A DNA stretch of 64,000 bases from Streptomyces nymphaeiformis (lineage in GTDB: Bacteria; Actinomycetota; Actinomycetes; Streptomycetales; Streptomycetaceae): contig NZ_JACHJY010000001.1 of NCBI RefSeq assembly GCF_014203895.1, positions 558,001 to 622,000 on the forward strand, written 5' to 3'. The notes beneath the pieces are model-generated. The model made no database searches and was not told the origin of the DNA. It saw only the letters and a list, made by a program, of their open reading frames with translations. A program made the position numbers and the translations under genes. Of this stretch, positions 1-10,355 are shown piece after piece (positions within the stretch are counted from its first letter, which is position 1; each line of letters opens with the position of its first letter).

Positions 1-151
1 ACGGCAGGGCGACGTTGACGATGAAGAAGTCGATGAGGGGGAGCGCGGCGCCGAGGAGGACGGTGAACAGGCCGAGCGCGCCGAGGGCCGTGGGCGGCGC
101 CTGGCGGCCGGACGGGGCCGCGGTACGGACGGAAGGGGAGGTCGTAGTCAC
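1..151 (-). CDS. MFS transporter, N-terminal fragment (runs off the window)
   Basis: Only the first 50 codons are present; the rest lies left of the window. The GTG start at 151 opens VTTTSPSV and leads, after a charged and Pro-rich N-terminus, into a hydrophobic segment (ALGLFTVLLGAALPLIDFFI) followed by VNVALP, the usual first-helix signature of DHA2-type (EmrB/QacA) drug exporters of the inner membrane. It is divergent from the regulator at 253, with a 101-bp shared promoter region carrying CTGGTAC repeats, so it is the likely target of that regulator. Substrate cannot be inferred. The family call rests on about 45 residues. Confidence 0.7.
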   Translation of the reverse strand, partial: MTTTSPSVRTAAPSGRQAPPTALGALGLFTVLLGAALPLIDFFIVNVALP

Positions 152-178
152 GGGACCGAGCCTCCGCCTCCGCTCAGC

Positions 179-220
179 CTGGTACCAGAGTGTCTTTATC
201 CTGGTACAAGCACTACCTGG
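179..220. promoter_or_regulatory. CTGGTAC operator repeats between divergent genes
   Basis: A perfect 10-bp palindrome CTGGTACCAG at 179-188 is followed by CTGGTACAAG at 201-210, exactly 22 bp (two helical turns) from the first, and by a half-match CTACCTGG at 213-220. The block lies between the start of the exporter on the minus strand (151) and the MmyB-like regulator (253). Inference: binding sites for that regulator. Confidence 0.5.
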
Positions 221-252
221 AAACCGGCTGAAGGCCCCGGCACCCTGGAGGC

Positions 253-1149
253 ATGACCGTCATGGCGATGAGCGCACCCGGACAGGACGTACGACGGCAC
301 GAGCTCGCCGCCTTCCTGCGCAGCCGGCGCGAGCGCATCACCCCCGAGCAGGTCGGCCTGCCCCGGGGCCGGCGCCGCCGCACCCCAGGACTGCGCCGCG
401 AGGAGGTCGCGCACCTCTCCGCCGTCGGCGTCACCTGGTACACCTGGCTCGAACAGGCCCGCGACATCCAGGTCTCCCCGCAGGTCCTGGACGCCCTCGC
501 CGAAGCCCTGCTCCTCGACCCGACCGAGCGCAGCCACCTCTTCGCCCTCGCCGGCGCGACCGACCCGCACCCCGAGGCGCCCTGCTCCGTCGTCACGCCC
601 ACCCTGCGCCGGCTCCTCGACCAGCTGGAGCCCGTCCCGGCCGCCATCCAGAACAGCCGCTACGACTTCCTCGCCCACAACCGCACCTTCGGGCAGCTCT
701 TCTGCGACCTCGACGCGCTGCCCCGCGAGGACCGCAACTCCCTCTGGCTGGCCTTCACGAACGAGGAGTTCCGGGCCTCGGTCACCGACCTCCCCGAGGT
801 CATGCGCGCCCTCGCCGGCAAGCTCCGCGCCGCCATGGCCGAGCACCTGGCCGAACCCGCCTGGAAGGAGCTCGTACGCCGCCTCGAAGAGGCCTCGCCC
901 GAGTTCCGCGAGCTGTGGGCGCGGCACGAGGTGGTCGCCCCCGGCGGCCGCGTGAAGATGATCCGCAACGCCCGCGTCGGGCTGCTCGGCTTCGAGCACA
1001 CCAACCTCTGGCTCGGCCCGAACGCCGGGACCCACCTCGTCACGTACGTCCCCGTCGACGACGCCACCCAGGCGGGCGTCGCCCGGCTCCTCGACCTGGT
1101 GGTCCGCGAGAGGCAGGGTCAGGCCGAGGGGGCCTTGGCCATCGCCTGA
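253..1149 (+). CDS. XRE-family regulator with MmyB-like ligand-binding domain
   Basis: 298-aa DNA-binding protein. Residues ~10-80 form a Cro/C1-type helix-turn-helix, with the diagnostic stretch TPGLRREEVAHLSAVGVTWY and then LEQARDIQVSPQVLDALAEAL. Residues ~105-285 match the MmyB-like ligand-binding domain (a PAS-like fold named after the methylenomycin regulator), here ending in an HLVTYVPVDD segment. The ATG at 253 is chosen because GGAGG ends four bases upstream. In actinomycetes these regulators commonly sit beside, and control, an oxidoreductase or exporter; here MFS exporter genes lie on both sides. Its 3' end overlaps the convergent exporter gene by 31 bp. Ligand unknown. Confidence 0.85.
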   Translation: MTVMAMSAPGQDVRRHELAAFLRSRRERITPEQVGLPRGRRRRTPGLRREEVAHLSAVGVTWYTWLEQARDIQVSPQVLDALAEALLLDPTERSHLFALAGATDPHPEAPCSVVTPTLRRLLDQLEPVPAAIQNSRYDFLAHNRTFGQLFCDLDALPREDRNSLWLAFTNEEFRASVTDLPEVMRALAGKLRAAMAEHLAEPAWKELVRRLEEASPEFRELWARHEVVAPGGRVKMIRNARVGLLGFEHTNLWLGPNAGTHLVTYVPVDDATQAGVARLLDLVVRERQGQAEGALAIA

Positions 1150-2561
1150 GGCCCGCCCTCCGCCGTACCCTCCGTCGCCAGGCACCGCGCCGTCCGCTCC
1201 GCCGTGCGCCGCGCCCACTGGCCGCTGGTCAGCGCCCCGACCGCCAGGACGGCGAGACCGCAGCCCGTGATGATCCAGTAGCCGGGGCGGGCCGCCGCCA
1301 CGAACGCGTCCGCGTGCGGCGTCGCGCCCAGGCCCGCCGCCAGGACCGTGCCGATCACCGCGACGCCCAGCGTCTGCCCGACCTGGCGGCTCGTCGAGGC
1401 GACCGCCGCCGCCACCCCGGCCTGCGCGCGGGGCATCCCGGAGACGGCGGTGTTCGTGATCGGGGCGTTCACCAGGCCGAAGCCGATGCCGAAGACGACG
1501 TACCCGGTGAGGAGCAGCCAGTCGCTCGTCTCGGCCGCGAAGGCCGCGAAGAGCAGCGGCCCGGCCGCCATCGCCGTCCCCGCGAGGAGCAGCGAGGGGC
1601 GGGGCCCGCGCGCCGCCGTGAGGCGGCCCGACAGCGGGGCGAAGACGAAGGTCATGCCGGCCATCGGCAGCATCCAGAGCCCGGCGGACAGCGGGGAGAG
1701 CCCGCGCACGTCCTGGAGGTAGAGGGTGTTCAGGAAGAGGAAGCCGCCGAGCGAGGCGAAGGCGCAGACCGCGATGACGGTGGCCCCGCTGAACGGCGCG
1801 CTGCGGAAGAACCGCAGGTCGATGAGGGGCTCGCGGCGCCGGGGCTCGTAGAACAGGACCCCGGCGAGCGCGACGACCGCGAGCCCCGCGAAGAGCGGGT
1901 CGGTCTCGATGATCGCGTACGTGAGGGAGCCCAGGAGCACCGTCACCAGGACCTGCCCGACGGGGTCGGGGCGCCGGGGCCGGGGCGCGCGGGACTCGGG
2001 GACGTACCGCAGCGTCAGGAGGAGGGCGGCGAGGGCGACCGGCAGGTTCACCCAGAAGATCGCCCGCCAGTCGACCGACTGGACGAGCACACCGCCCACC
2101 AGGGGGCCCGCGGCCATGGAGACGCCGACGACCCCGCCCCAGACGCCGATGGCACGCGCGCGTTCCGCCGGTTCCGTGAAGGTGTTGGTGATGATCGACA
2201 TGGCGACCGGGTTCAGCATCGAGCCGCCCACGGCCTGGACGGCCCGGAAGGCGATCAGGGCCTCCAGGTTCGGCGCGAGGGAGCAGAGCAGGGAGCCGAG
2301 CGCGAAGACGGCCAGGCCGGTCACGAAGACCTTGCGGCGGCCGATCCGGTCGGCGGTGGAGCCCGCGAGCATCAGCAGGGAGGCGAGGACCAGGGTGTAG
2401 GCGTCGATGACCCACTGCATGCCGGCGACGGTGGCGCCGAGATCACGGCGCATGGCGGGCAGGGCGACGTTGAGCGCCGTGTTGTCCAGGCTGACGATCA
2501 GCAGGCTCATGCAGCAGATCGCGAGGACGACGAGGCGGCGGCTGCGTGTGAGCTCGGGCAT
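1119..2561 (-). CDS. DHA2-family MFS drug exporter
   Basis: 480-aa integral membrane protein, about the length expected for the 14-helix DHA2 (EmrB/QacA) drug:H+ antiporters. The first helix carries SLDNTALNVALPAMRRDLGA (motif D1 of DHA2 exporters). Loop 2-3 contains DRIGRRKVFVTGL (motif A), and motif C-like GGVVGVSMAAGPLVGG follows in helix 5. The ATG at 2561 (MPELTRSRR) gives a short basic N-terminus before helix 1; further upstream starts would run into the dusB promoter. Divergent from dusB by 52 bp and tail-to-tail with the MmyB-like regulator, overlapping it by 31 bp. Exact substrate unknown. Confidence 0.88.
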   Translation of the reverse strand: MPELTRSRRLVVLAICCMSLLIVSLDNTALNVALPAMRRDLGATVAGMQWVIDAYTLVLASLLMLAGSTADRIGRRKVFVTGLAVFALGSLLCSLAPNLEALIAFRAVQAVGGSMLNPVAMSIITNTFTEPAERARAIGVWGGVVGVSMAAGPLVGGVLVQSVDWRAIFWVNLPVALAALLLTLRYVPESRAPRPRRPDPVGQVLVTVLLGSLTYAIIETDPLFAGLAVVALAGVLFYEPRRREPLIDLRFFRSAPFSGATVIAVCAFASLGGFLFLNTLYLQDVRGLSPLSAGLWMLPMAGMTFVFAPLSGRLTAARGPRPSLLLAGTAMAAGPLLFAAFAAETSDWLLLTGYVVFGIGFGLVNAPITNTAVSGMPRAQAGVAAAVASTSRQVGQTLGVAVIGTVLAAGLGATPHADAFVAAARPGYWIITGCGLAVLAVGALTSGQWARRTAERTARCLATEGTAEGGPQAMAKAPSA

Positions 2562-2613
2562 GTGCGGATCGTATGGCTGTCTAAGAAACTCCGCAGTGCG
2601 GGACAATGGCCGA

Positions 2614-3750
2614 ATGACCGCGTTCACCCCTCTCGCCATCGGGCCGCACATCGTGCAGCCGCCGGTGGTGCTCGCCCCCATGGCCGGCATCACCAACGCC
2701 CCCTTCCGTACCCTCTGCCGTGAGTACAGCGGCGGCAAGGGGCTGTTCGTGAGCGAGATGATCACGACGCGCGCCCTGGTCGAGCGCAACGAGAAGACGA
2801 TGCAGCTCATCCGCTTCGACGAGACGGAGAAGCCGCGCTCGATCCAGCTGTACGGCGTGGACCCGGTGACGGTCGGCAAGGCCGTGCGGATGATCGTCGA
2901 CGAGGACCTGGCCGACCACATCGACCTGAACTTCGGCTGCCCGGTCCCCAAGGTGACGCGGAAGGGCGGCGGCTCGGCCCTGCCCTACAAGCGGCCGCTG
3001 CTGCGGGCGATCCTCCACGAGGCCGTGACGAACGCGGGCGACCTGCCGGTCACGATGAAGATGCGCAAGGGCATCGACGACGACCACATCACCTACCTCG
3101 ACGCCGGCCGGATCGCGGTCGAGGAGGGCGTCACGGCGATCGCCCTGCACGGGCGGACGGCGGCGCAGCACTACGGCGGCACGGCCGACTGGGACGCGAT
3201 CGCGCGGCTCAAGGAGCACGTGCCGGAGATCCCGGTGCTCGGCAACGGCGACATCTGGTCGGCCGACGACGCCCTGCGGATGATGCGCGAGACCGGCTGC
3301 GACGGCGTCGTCGTGGGCCGCGGCTGCCTGGGCCGCCCGTGGCTCTTCGGGGACCTGGTGGCGGGCTTCGAGGGCACCGGGGCGTACGCGCAGCCGGGGC
3401 TCCGGGCGGTCGCGGACGCGATGGTGCGGCACGCGCGGCTGCTCGGCGAGTGGCTCGGCGACGAGGCACGCGGTGTCATCGACTTCCGCAAGCACGTCGC
3501 CTGGTACCTGAAGGGCTTCTCGGTGGGCTCCGAGATGCGCAAGAAGCTCGCCATCACGTCGTCCCTGGACGAGCTGCGCGCTCAGTTGAGCGAGCTCGAC
3601 CTGGACCAGCCGTGGCCCGTGGGTGCGGACGGCCCTCGGGGGCGTACGTCCGGAAACAACCGGGTTGTCCTGCCGGATGGCTGGCTGAAGGACCCATATG
3701 ACTGCGCCGGAGTGAGCGAGGACGCCGAGCTGGACACGTCCGGCGGCTGA
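2614..3750 (+). CDS. dusB: tRNA-dihydrouridine synthase, DusB type
   Basis: 378-aa FMN enzyme that reduces uridine to dihydrouridine in the tRNA D-loop, using NADPH. A TIM-barrel N-terminal domain shows APMAGITNAPFRTLCREY and, at residues ~110-130, HIDLNFGCPVPKVTRKGGGSA with the catalytic cysteine of Dus enzymes. KMRKGIDDDH and ALHGRTAAQHYGG carry FMN/substrate-contact positions, and GNGDIWSADDALRM with GVVVGRGCLGRPWLF form the phosphate-binding end. A C-terminal helical tRNA-binding region follows. The ATG at 2614 opens MTAFTPLAIGPHIVQPPVVLAPM, matching the family N-terminus. It is monocistronic, followed by a strong terminator. Confidence 0.93.
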   Translation: MTAFTPLAIGPHIVQPPVVLAPMAGITNAPFRTLCREYSGGKGLFVSEMITTRALVERNEKTMQLIRFDETEKPRSIQLYGVDPVTVGKAVRMIVDEDLADHIDLNFGCPVPKVTRKGGGSALPYKRPLLRAILHEAVTNAGDLPVTMKMRKGIDDDHITYLDAGRIAVEEGVTAIALHGRTAAQHYGGTADWDAIARLKEHVPEIPVLGNGDIWSADDALRMMRETGCDGVVVGRGCLGRPWLFGDLVAGFEGTGAYAQPGLRAVADAMVRHARLLGEWLGDEARGVIDFRKHVAWYLKGFSVGSEMRKKLAITSSLDELRAQLSELDLDQPWPVGADGPRGRTSGNNRVVLPDGWLKDPYDCAGVSEDAELDTSGG

Positions 3751-3801
3751 GATTCGGCCCCTTCCGGGGGAGTGATCCTCGCCACCCCTGAGGGGTACGG
3801 T

Positions 3802-3915
3802 GCTCAGATGAGCAGATTGCGAGTGGATGTAGGAACTGAAGGGGTGGCACTGAGTGCCACCCCTTTTGCATTCAAGACTTGAACACAAGTGAGGTGTTTG
3901 GGCGCTCAGATGAGC
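3802..3915. repeat. Two copies of a 12-bp palindrome flanking a terminator
   Basis: GCTCAGATGAGC occurs identically at 3802-3813 and 3904-3915, 102 bp apart, on either side of the hairpin at 3839-3865. The second copy extends to CGCTCAGATGAGCG. Function unknown; a paired operator or RNA stem elements are possible. Confidence 0.55.
3839..3867 (+). terminator. Intrinsic terminator after dusB
   Basis: A 12-bp stem, AAGGGGTGGCAC pairing with GTGCCACCCCTT, encloses a TGA loop and is followed by further T residues. It lies 89 bp after the dusB stop. The A-rich left arm means it could also work in reverse. Confidence 0.8.
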
Positions 3916-4108
3916 GAATAGGGCCTGATTTGAGCCACCTGGCCTTCGGGGTGTGAAACCGGAATGTTCGACTCGGTAACTTTCGAAGTGCTGGCGGATG
4001 GGTGGTTAAGACCGGGTGTCCGGCAGGCGTACCTCCCCAGAAGCCTTCGATCTGGGTATGTTCCTCGCCGTCAGGGCAGCCAACCGAGTCGTCGAGGAGT
4101 CGAGACCC
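3868..4108 (+). promoter_or_regulatory. Leader/promoter region of ppdK
   Basis: 240 bp without a convincing gene. It is less GC-rich than the surrounding coding DNA. A possible -10 hexamer TATGTT lies at 4057-4062, about 47 bp before the GTG start, but no clear -35 was identified. A GAGGAG ribosome-binding site lies at 4094-4099. No riboswitch fold recognised. Confidence 0.4.
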
Positions 4109-6820
<2,712 letters not shown>

Positions 6821-6888
6821 GTCCACCGGGGCCGCCGTCCGTCACGCTCTGACCCTCACCGACGGGCGGCGGCTCCGGATTCACAGAA

Positions 6889-6939
6889 AAACAGACGGGA
6901 CGGACACCTTTTGTGCGGAGGTGTCCGTCCCGTTTGTTT
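6889..6939 (+). terminator. Strong terminator after ppdK (probably bidirectional)
   Basis: A 14-bp perfect stem ACGGGACGGACACC (6895-6908) / GGTGTCCGTCCCGT (6920-6933) extends through A/T pairs to about 21 bp, with an A-run on the left and T-runs on the right. Lies 69 bp past the ppdK stop. Confidence 0.9.
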
Positions 6940-6968
6940 GGTTGCTTGTCGAGCTGGTGTGAGTCAAT

Positions 6969-7019
6969 GTTCAATTGCGGCGGATTGAATTATTGGGCAT
7001 TGAACATCCCGGATTGAAC
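6969..7019. repeat. ATTGAAC heptamer array in an AT-richer intergenic island
   Basis: GTTCAAT at 6969-6975 (inverted) is followed by ATTGAAT at 6984-6990, ATTGAAC at 6999-7005 and ATTGAAC at 7013-7019, so starts step by 15, 15 and 14 bp. The sequence lies in the 390-bp gap between the ppdK terminator and the ArsR-type regulator and is distinctly less GC-rich than the flanks. It looks like an iterated protein-binding site; no ligand or regulator is known. Confidence 0.5.
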
Positions 7020-7050
7020 GACCCGGATTCTTCAGCGCAAAGAACGGGGC

Positions 7051-7091
7051 GGGCGCGGCCCCCGGATCCCCACCCGGAGGCCGCGCCCTTT
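7051..7091 (+). terminator. Orphan terminator-like hairpin in a gene-free stretch
   Basis: GGGCGCGGCC (7051-7060) pairs with GGCCGCGCCC (7079-7088), with inner CCCGG arms that cannot pair with each other, followed by TTTA. No coding gene lies immediately upstream on this strand. It may end a short untranslated transcript starting near the heptamer array. 7092-7331 holds nothing else convincing. Confidence 0.5.
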
Positions 7092-7331
7092 ACCGATGCC
7101 GGACAGGTGAGCCACAACCTCGCCGACCGCCGCCGGACGGGCAAAGCCCCCCACGGTCTTCGCCACGTCACCTCGGTCCTGAAGGTTTCCTGTCCGACCC
7201 GTACAGCTTTTCGGTTCCCCCCTGATTGCCGCGATGCCTTTCAACTGTGGCTGAAACACCCTGGTAACGTGCAGTGATGCTGTGCATACTCGTCGTCGGG
7301 GGTGGTTGCGAGTGCACAGGTGGGGACGTTC

Positions 7332-8366
7332 ATGCTGCGGATTCATTTCACCGGGAACGATTTGGCGGGGGTGCGGACGGCCGCCCGGCCGGATGTTCTG
7401 TGGGAAACGATTCTGAGCTTTCACCGTTTAAGAGACCGGCGCGGCTCCGTCGTCTACGGGGAATGGCGCTCGGACGCGAGGGTCCGGCTCGGCGGTGAGA
7501 CCCGGCTCCTCGCCGCGCTCGTTCCCAGCCGCGGTTATTTCCCCGACTTCCTGACGCCCGCCGAAGGCGTCCACGGCCTCGACGAAGGCCTCCAGGCGAT
7601 CCGTGCCACCGATCCGGACCGGCTGCTCGGCGAACTGTCGCTGCTCGCCGCCGACCGCTCCGGCGGCCGGACCGTGCCCCACTCGCTGCGCGCCCTCGCC
7701 GACGGAGGCGCCGAGCCCTTCGACCGGCTCGTCGGGGCCCTGCGCAGCTACCACCGGGCCGCCGTCGAACCGTACTGGCCGCACATCAGGGCCCGCGTCG
7801 AGGCCGACCGGGCCCGCCGCGGCCGGGCCCTCCTGGACGGCGGCGCCGAGGAACTGCTCGCCTCGCTGCCGCCCATGCTGCGCTGGCGCGCGCCCGTCCT
7901 GGAGGCGGACTACCCGGTCGACCGGGACGTCCACCTCGACGGGCGGGGGCTGCTGCTCCAGCCCTCGTTCTTCTGCCGGGGCACCCCGGTCGTGCTGCGC
8001 GACCCCGCGCTGCCGCCGGTCCTCGTCTACCCCGTCACGCACGGCGAGGCGCCGACCGTCCGCGCGCCGGGCGGCTCCTCGCTGGCCAAGCTCGTCGGCC
8101 AGACCCGCTCGGCCGTCCTGCACGCCATCGGGGACGGCGGCACGACCAGCGAGCTGGCCCGCAGGGCCGGGGTGTCGCTCGCCTCGGCCAGCCAGCACGC
8201 GGGCGTGCTCCGCGAGGCCGGACTCATCGCGACCCTCCGCCACGGCAACGCGGTCCTGCACACGCTGACACCCCTGGGCGCAGCCCTGCTCGGCGGCGCC
8301 GGCCGGCCGGTGGACCTGCGGTGCTACACGACGAGCTACGCGCGTAAGGGGCCGGTCGCGTCGTAG
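7332..8366 (+). CDS. ArsR-family winged-helix regulator with large N-terminal domain
   Basis: 344-aa predicted transcription regulator. Residues ~1-240 form an uncharacterised domain common in actinomycete ArsR-type proteins (DUF5937-like), opening MLRIHFTGNDLAGVRTAARPD and holding LWETILSFHRLRDRRG. Residues ~255-330 form a winged helix: TRSAVLHAIGDGGTTSELARRAGVSLASASQHAGVLREAGLI, then RHGNAVLHTLTPLG. No metal-binding Cys pair of classical ArsR is visible, so metal sensing is unlikely. The ATG at 7332 is preferred over the in-frame 7302 start because family members begin at MLRIHF; a weak GGTGGGG precedes it. No obvious target gene adjoins. Confidence 0.82.
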   Translation: MLRIHFTGNDLAGVRTAARPDVLWETILSFHRLRDRRGSVVYGEWRSDARVRLGGETRLLAALVPSRGYFPDFLTPAEGVHGLDEGLQAIRATDPDRLLGELSLLAADRSGGRTVPHSLRALADGGAEPFDRLVGALRSYHRAAVEPYWPHIRARVEADRARRGRALLDGGAEELLASLPPMLRWRAPVLEADYPVDRDVHLDGRGLLLQPSFFCRGTPVVLRDPALPPVLVYPVTHGEAPTVRAPGGSSLAKLVGQTRSAVLHAIGDGGTTSELARRAGVSLASASQHAGVLREAGLIATLRHGNAVLHTLTPLGAALLGGAGRPVDLRCYTTSYARKGPVAS

Positions 8367-8370
8367 GCGG

Positions 8371-8417
8371 TGCCGGGTGGGGCCGTGCCGGGTGGGGCCG
8401 GGCCGTGCCGGGTGGGG
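8371..8417. repeat. Three copies of TGCCGGGTGGGG
   Basis: The 12-mer TGCCGGGTGGGG recurs at 8371, 8386 and 8406, directly after the stop codon of the regulator. It is probably a simple replication-slippage repeat of the GC-rich intergenic region. Confidence 0.6.
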
Positions 8418-8513
8418 CTGAGGCTCGGGCTCCGGCGTCCGCCGCTGGACGGCCGGATGGCGCGGGACCTTCGGCCCCTGGGGGCTGGCCCCGGGGGCGG
8501 GGACACTGGGGGC

Positions 8514-8957
8514 ATGCGCGAGACCCCCGACATCCGCGACCGGCACGACCTCGACGTGCTGCTGCGCCGCTTCTACGGCGCCGCCTTCGCCGACCCGCTG
8601 ATCGGGCCCTTCTTCACCGAGGTCGCCGGGACCGACCTGGAGGTCCACCTGCCGCACATCGCCGACTTCTGGGAGCGCGCCCTCCTCCGTACGGCCGACT
8701 ACGGGCGCGACCCCTTCGCCCCGCACGCGGCCCTGCACACCGTCCGGCCGCTCACCGCCGCCCACTTCGGCCGCTGGGTGCAGCTCTGGCACGCGAGCGT
8801 CGACGGGCTCCACGCCGGGCCCCGGGCCGAGCGGGCCAAGGCCCAGGGCGAGCGGATCGCCCTCGTCCTGCTGAAGCGGCTGGGCGGCGGATCGACGGAG
8901 GGCACGGGCGGCGGGTTCGTCCCGCTGGCGGCTCTCGAACTGCGCTCGGTCGCCTGA
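8514..8957 (+). CDS. Group III truncated haemoglobin
   Basis: 147-aa globin of the 2-on-2 truncated type. It shows the group III pattern: LLRRFYGAAFADPLIGPFFTEV, then HLPHIADFWERALL, and PHAALHTVRPLTAAHFGRWVQLWHASVD, in which the His of TAAHFGRW is the proximal haem ligand. The C-terminal ~30 residues are a low-complexity tail. The ATG at 8514 opens MRETPDIRDRHDLDVLL with GGGGG just upstream. Group III globins bind O2/NO and are thought to handle reactive nitrogen or oxygen species; location near nitrite/nitrate reductase genes is suggestive only, since 2 kb and other genes lie between. Confidence 0.88.
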   Translation: MRETPDIRDRHDLDVLLRRFYGAAFADPLIGPFFTEVAGTDLEVHLPHIADFWERALLRTADYGRDPFAPHAALHTVRPLTAAHFGRWVQLWHASVDGLHAGPRAERAKAQGERIALVLLKRLGGGSTEGTGGGFVPLAALELRSVA

Positions 8958-9045
8958 GCGAAAAGACTCTTCGGGACGGCGATGAGTTCCGAGGGGCCGG
9001 CACGTCTACCCCTCGACGGCACCGCACGACGGAAGAGAGAGCGCC

Positions 9046-9459
9046 ATGGCCCCGCAGATGATCTTCGTGAACCTGCCCGTCAAGAATGTCGAGGCGAGCA
9101 AGGTCTTCTTCTCGAAGATCGGCTTCTCCTCGAACCCGCAGTTCAGCGACGAGACCACCGCCTGTGTGGTCATCAGCGACACGATCTTCGTCATGCTCCT
9201 CGAAGAGCCCAAGTTCAAGTCCTTCATGGCGCCCGGCAAGGAGATCTCCGACGCGACCAAGACCACCGAGGTCATGGTCACGCTGAGCGCCGAGAGCCGG
9301 GACAAGGTCGACGAGCTGGCCAACGCCGCCCTCGCCGCCGGCGGCTCCCCGGCGAAGGATCCGCTGCTGATGGACTTCATGTACGGCCGCTCCTTCGCCG
9401 ACCTGGACGGCCACCACTGGGAGGTCTTCTGGATGGACCCGGCGGCCGCCCACGGGTAG
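9046..9459 (+). CDS. VOC-family (glyoxalase/bleomycin-resistance fold) protein
   Basis: 137-aa cytoplasmic protein with the paired beta-alpha-beta-beta-beta modules of vicinal oxygen chelate proteins. The N-terminal module is MIFVNLPVKNVEASKVFFSKIGFS. The C-terminal module ends DFMYGRSFADLDGHHWEVFWMDP, the typical DPDGHxWEV ending with the metal-ligand Glu. The set resembles lactoylglutathione-lyase-like proteins of unknown substrate. The ATG at 9046 follows a GAAGAGAGAG purine run. Function beyond fold is not assignable. Confidence 0.85.
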   Translation: MAPQMIFVNLPVKNVEASKVFFSKIGFSSNPQFSDETTACVVISDTIFVMLLEEPKFKSFMAPGKEISDATKTTEVMVTLSAESRDKVDELANAALAAGGSPAKDPLLMDFMYGRSFADLDGHHWEVFWMDPAAAHG

Positions 9460-9474
9460 AGCCCGCCTTCCTGG

Positions 9475-10239
9475 TCAGGCCGAGACGCCGCCGTCGATCA
9501 CCAGGTCCGTGCCGACGGCGGAGCCCGCGTCGTCCGACGCGAGGTACAGCACCGCCGCCGCCACCTCGGCCGCGGACGAGATGCGGCCGAGCGGCGACTC
9601 CGCCTTCATCCGGACCTCCCGCTCGGCCTCCGTCTCGCCGGGCCGCAGCGACATCGTGGACTCCGCGGCGCCGGGGCTGACCGCGTTGATCCGGACCCCG
9701 TCGCCGATGTGGTCCAGGGCCGCGGCCCGGGTGAGCGCCGAGACGGCCGCCTTGGAGACCTGGTAGCCGAAGACCCCGGGGATCCGGACGTGCGGGCCCA
9801 GGTTGGACGCGATGTTCACGATGGCCCCGCCGCCGTTCGCCCGCATGTGGGCGACCTCGGCCTGGAGGGCGTGCAGCACCCCCGTGACGTTGATGTCGAG
9901 CAGCGCCTGCCAGTCCTCCAGGGGGAAGTCGGCGGCGCTGTGCCCGCCGCCCCGGAAGACCCCCGCGTTGTTCACGGCGACGTCCAGGCCGCCGTACAGC
10001 CCGACCGCGCGCCGGACCAGCTCCCTGGTGGACTCGGCGCTGGACACGTCGGCGGCGACCGCGGCGGCGGTGCCCCCGGCGGCCTCGATCAGGGCGACCG
10101 TCCCGTCGAGGGACTCCGTCGTACGGCCGGCGACGACGACCTTCGCGCCCTCGGCGGCGAAGGCGAGCGCGATGGCCCGGCCGAGACCGGAACCGGCGCC
10201 GGTGACGAGGACGGTGCGGTCGGTGAAGCGTGCGGACAT
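9475..10239 (-). CDS. SDR-family NAD(P)-dependent oxidoreductase
   Basis: 254-aa classical short-chain dehydrogenase. Motifs in order: cofactor loop TGAGSGLG (~12-19), VNNAG (~88), Ser of VNIASNLG (~140), and YQVSK (YxxxK, ~156-160) with the catalytic Tyr and Lys; it ends in DLVIDGGVSA as FabG-like enzymes do. An Arg in VVVAGR after strand 2 suggests NADPH preference. The ATG at 10239 opens MSARFTDRTVLVTGAGSG. The upstream region has a copy (10288-10304) of the operator half-site found before the adjacent TetR gene, so it is probably the repressed target. Substrate unknown. Confidence 0.9.
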   Translation of the reverse strand: MSARFTDRTVLVTGAGSGLGRAIALAFAAEGAKVVVAGRTTESLDGTVALIEAAGGTAAAVAADVSSAESTRELVRRAVGLYGGLDVAVNNAGVFRGGGHSAADFPLEDWQALLDINVTGVLHALQAEVAHMRANGGGAIVNIASNLGPHVRIPGVFGYQVSKAAVSALTRAAALDHIGDGVRINAVSPGAAESTMSLRPGETEAEREVRMKAESPLGRISSAAEVAAAVLYLASDDAGSAVGTDLVIDGGVSA

Positions 10240-10287
10240 GGTGGGCCCTTCCGGTGCGGGAGAGGTGCGGGAGAGTGAAGAATGAAC

Positions 10288-10304
10288 TTGACCGTACGTT
10301 CCAA
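10288..10304. promoter_or_regulatory. Operator half-site shared with the TetR gene
   Basis: TTGACCGTACGTTCCAA upstream of the SDR gene matches, at 15 of 17 positions, TTGACCGGTCGTTCCAA in the promoter of the TetR gene (read on its coding strand). The shared motif links both promoters to one regulator. Confidence 0.6.
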
Positions 10305-10318
10305 TATGAGGCCCGAAG

Positions 10319-10344
10319 AAAGGGCGCCCCCGTGGGCGCCCTTT
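10319..10344 (-). terminator. Terminator downstream of the TetR gene
   Basis: A perfect 11-bp stem AAAGGGCGCCC / GGGCGCCCTTT with a 4-nt loop lies 12 bp past the stop codon of the TetR gene. It is symmetric and so may act in both directions. Confidence 0.85.
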
Positions 10345-10355
10345 CCCCGGTCTCC

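Noticed and set aside
15..2723. 902-codon plus-strand frame across the regulator and exporter
   Set aside because: Arg/Pro/Ala-rich translation without domains; crosses three better supported genes and an intergenic operator region.
3808..3882. 24-codon open frame starting ATGAGCAGATTGCGA
   Set aside because: It contains the terminator hairpin and the palindrome, has no ribosome site and no recognisable product; RNA structure explains the sequence better.
6975..7277. 100-codon plus-strand frame in the gap after ppdK
   Set aside because: Starts inside the heptamer array, runs through the orphan hairpin, has no ribosome site, and codon use is unlike neighbouring genes.
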